From assembly GCA_022592435.1 (NCBI GenBank), contig JABYQS010000035.1, positions 1 to 64,000 of the forward strand: DNA of 64,000 nt. Reading direction: 5' to 3'. This document shows positions 61,188 through 64,000 of the stretch, one piece after another. Made by a program: the position numbers and the translations under genes. The stretch is from Cerioporus squamosus. Taxonomy: Eukaryota; Basidiomycota; Agaricomycetes; Polyporales; Polyporaceae. Below the pieces are notes generated by a model. It saw only the letters and a program-made list of their open reading frames with translations. It was not told the origin of the DNA and ran no database searches. Within the stretch, counting starts at the first letter, position 1; each line of letters begins with the position of its first letter.

Positions 61188-62977
61188 TCATAGTTCATCG
61201 GCGACATGCCCTGTCGACTTCGTCTCCTCAGCCGGCGGCGCAACAGCCTCCGAGGAAGCGTTGATTACAGGTTCAGACGTCTCCTTGGGGGTGTCCGTGT
61301 GCGCGGCGGATGAGGGGGTCTCTGAAGAAGGTTCAGGCTCTGCAGCGGCGTCCTGGCAACTGGAGTCTCGGATGCTGCGGCAGCAACTTCGGTGGAGCTG
61401 GTGGGCTCTGTCTCCCCCGCAACAGGCGTCTTCGGATGACCGGTCGCTTCGGGCGTGAAGATGACCTGGCCCGCCTCGTCCGTCTTCGCCATCTTCGGCT
61501 TCTCTCGCTCCTTCTTCTCCGCCTCCTGCTGCGCCTTGAGGATTCGATGGATGGGGTCCTCCTTCTTGCCCTCGCCCTCTGCCTTCGCGTCCGCCTTCTT
61601 GGGGAGAGCGCCACCCATCATCCCCGGGAAGCCGTTCTTTTGGTGGAAGTCCGCGCCTGCACCGTTCTTGATGGCCTCCTCGAAGTCGATGAGATCCGAG
61701 TAGCCGCCGTGCGCGAGCGCCATGCGCTGCGCCTCCTGCTTGCGCTCGATCTCGAGCATCTCCTCGTCTGGAACGAACTCCTCCTCGGCGGCCTGCTTGA
61801 TGAGCGTCGAGAGGTCGACGGTGCCGTCGAGGACGGAGTCGAAGAACTTCGAGAGCGAGTCGTGCTTCTGGATGCCTGGAGGGGATTGCACCCGATAGGT
61901 CACAGCAATGTCAGCGAACGTAGCTCCGATCCACCACCGACCGGCGCGACCCACCGCTGTAGAGCACAAAGTCCGTCGAGCCGGCCGGGTAGAGGAGAAC
62001 CTTGGACGACTTCGGCTCGCCCTTTTCCAAACCCATCTTCTCGGAGCCCTTCCCCCGGCGATCGCGGTGGATGGCAAACTTGATCTGGCCCTTGTACTTG
62101 TTCCCGAGCGTCTGCCAGAGTAAGGGAATGTGCTTGCCCTGGTTGAGGAGCACCGCACGGGGTGCGTCCTTATTCTGGGGGAAAGCACGAGATAAGATTG
62201 AGGATGCAGTTCAGTAGGGGCCTCCCAACATCACGCACCTCCTCAACCCAGGCTGGGAGGTCTTCGATGTGGTAGATCTTCTTCACGTTGTGCGGAATAT
62301 TCCGCGAGGCCCAGTAGTAGAGCGCACTCGCACTCCGCTGCGGACCGTCGAAGTCAAGAGGCTTGGATTGGCCACCGCGCGGATATAGCTACAAGGACGC
62401 GAAGGATGGTCATGGTTAACAGGTGCCGAATGCGGACGAAAAAGCGCGCTACATGCCTTCAGGGTAGGGAAGCCTTGCACGCCCTGCTCGGCGCACAACC
62501 TCTTGTTGCTCTGCCTGTCGCAGTCGACAGCGTAAAACGGGATCATTGGGTACACTCCGAGGGCCGCCTTGCTGAACTCAGGTGCCAGTTTCTGGCAATG
62601 CTGCATTTGATTGTCAACTTCCGCGCCGCCAAGAGTGGCCTGAGTGAACCTTACCCCGCACCATGGCGCGACGAACGCGACGACGGAGGTTGCCTGCGGA
62701 GCATGTCAGGATCCTGAAATAAGGCAAGAAGGACACCAGCAATGGGCGCTTGCGAAGTAAAGCCACCGCGAGCGGCGCGACGTGCGGTGTGCTCGCGCTG
62801 GGCGGCGTAGAACGGTGAAGAGAGGGATCTGGAAGGTGGACGCACGTTCTCCTTCATGACTTTCTTGAACCCCTTCGGGTCGAGTTGCTTCACGAGCGAG
62901 TCCTTGGGAAAGAGCGCAGCCGACGCCAGTGAAGGCGTCAGCGCGAGGGCGAGCGCGAACCAGTGTTGCAGCTGCAT
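61188..62977 (-). CDS. Mpd1-like protein disulfide isomerase, probable frameshift near the 3' end
   Basis: Exons 62977-62846, 62693-62655, 62600-62457, 62388-62239, 62174-61955 and 61875 onwards. Residues 1-21 form a signal peptide. A thioredoxin domain holds APWCGHCQKLAPEF (active site CGHC near residues 56-59) and GFPTLKLYPRGG, followed by a Pro/Glu/Lys-rich C-terminal extension. Continuing in frame, the protein stops at 61265 (431 residues) after a basic tail. A one-base shift near 61360-61375 instead gives an acidic tail ending HVADEL at 61188, an ER-retrieval-type signal. The latter fits the family better, so a real or assembly frameshift is likely. The intron at 62389-62456 uses a GC donor. 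Neighbouring STT3 also works in the ER. Confidence 0.8.
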
Positions 62978-63893
62978 GGGTCGCGTGTGGTGGATGTCGA
63001 GTCTCGAGCACTGAGCAGAGAGCTGAGGATCGCACTGAGGTCTGTGGTCGGTACCGCGCGGTTCACGCGGATCGCGCACTTATAAGCTCGGCGTGGGGAA
63101 TCACTCCGGTGCTGGCTGACGTGGCGGGTTCACAGAGGACCGTTTCCCACCGTCCCGGTCGCGGTGGCTGCGATGCCGACGCGCTGGACGACGCGCGGTG
63201 TACCCACGAAACCGACTGCCTGCGAGCTTTGTACGGAGAGAACAGCCGTGCGGCGGTGAGTATCTGCCAGCCTGCGACGCGGACTCGGTGCACGCTCGCA
63301 TGTTCTCTCACCACGCCCCTGTACGTGGCACCTCGGCGACTGGGGACACTGCACGAACGAGTCTGTTTCGCCCTGATATGGTGATTCTGAGAATCAATTC
63401 CCACGGCTCCTGCCAAATAAGGTGTTCAATACAACCTCCTCCCCCAGTGCCGCGGTTCCTGCAGAGGACCACTCACACAACAATCCTCACGTATATAGAC
63501 TCGGTGCTTCCACGATACGTTCGATGTCTTCCTGCTACTCAACTCCATGCACTGCACTGGCTCGCGCCAGTTCAGGCGGTCAGCATCGGCAAGATATCCA
63601 CAGATATCACTCGAATGCCACACGTGTTGTGCTAACTGCTTGCCTCATGTCGTGCGCGAGGTCCCGAGCACACCTCGGTTATAAGCCAGATATCGTGCAT
63701 TTGTGCATGTTTCCCTCCTCTCCGTACCTGTCACCTCCAGTGCGATAGATACTGCCACATCTGTCTCACCGACGACACCCTGCAAGCCAGGCCTTACTAC
63801 TTCTCCAGCTCCTGAACCGCACTGAAAGCCCTCGGACCCACACTCGCAACCCGCGAAGCTATAAGCCTACAGACCGAGGCCCGCGATCCCAAC
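62978..63893. other. Intergenic, divergent promoter region
   Basis: No gene supported. A TATAAG at 63861-63866 lies about 30 bp upstream of the next start. Confidence 0.4.
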
Positions 63894-64000
63894 ATGTTTC
63901 CTCTGAACGACTTTAATTTCGTCGCTTGCGCTCTCGCAACGTTCTCCGCCGCGGTAGGCTACAACGTCTCGCGCAGGCGCGGACGCAACCCGTCCGGGTG
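63894..64000 (+). CDS. Start of a probable cytochrome P450, cut by the window edge
   Basis: An ATG at 63894 opens 35 residues: a hydrophobic anchor (NFVACALATFSAAVGYNV) followed by SRRRGRNPSG. A membrane anchor, basic stretch and N-P-x-G is the usual start of fungal microsomal P450s before a proline-rich hinge. The TATA box at 63861 supports the start. Too short for certainty; other ER-anchored enzymes start similarly. Confidence 0.45.
   Translation, partial: MFPLNDFNFVACALATFSAAVGYNVSRRRGRNPSG

Overview
The window looks like nuclear DNA of a basidiomycete, most likely a Polyporales-type wood-decay mushroom. Genes carry many GT-AG introns of about 50-65 bp, genes are densely packed on both strands, and several families are typical of Agaricomycetes: DUF6533 membrane proteins, F-box/LRR proteins, a Kre9/Knh1-like GPI protein, and poly(A)-tailed LINEs with an RNase H domain. 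I derived the exon models by hand from splice signals. For nearly all of them the summed exon lengths are divisible by three.

Layout: 1-2.8 kb holds a copia gag fragment, a repeated leader and a 162-bp inverted repeat. 2.8-14.2 kb holds two paralogous zinc-finger-like genes, a Kre9/Knh1-like gene, the first DUF6533 gene, RNase H2 subunit C (RNH203), tRNA-Leu(CAG) and an F-box-like gene. 14.3-17.5 kb is an F-box/LRR gene split by a LINE insertion with a visible target-site duplication. 18.8-21.4 kb is DUF6533 copy 2 and a decayed LINE fragment. 22.5-30.8 kb is a housekeeping block: hot-dog thioesterase, tubulin cofactor B (ALF1), CDC48 and DGAT2 (DGA1). 31.1-42 kb is a tandem array of DUF6533 genes (copies 3, 4 and a deleted copy 5) alternating with a second repeated sequence block. 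43-50.4 kb holds a small orphan gene, a TA-flanked MITE, a large coiled-coil protein and a UBA/zinc-finger/UBX protein. 50.7-54.3 kb holds DUF6533 copy 6, a partial repeat block and an SFT1/BET1-like SNARE. 54.7-64 kb holds STT3, a small conserved protein of unknown function, an Mpd1-like protein disulfide isomerase with a probable frameshift before its ER-retrieval tail, and the start of a probable cytochrome P450.

Several genes serve the ER and secretory pathway or protein quality control (STT3, PDI, CDC48, UBX protein, SFT1, DGA1), but nothing suggests they are co-regulated as a cluster.

The strongest unusual signal is in the DUF6533 family. All five intact copies share one 13-exon structure with two separate exons only 2 nucleotides long. 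Each 2-nt exon is flanked by complete short introns with branch-point-like motifs, and the reading frame closes only if both are included.
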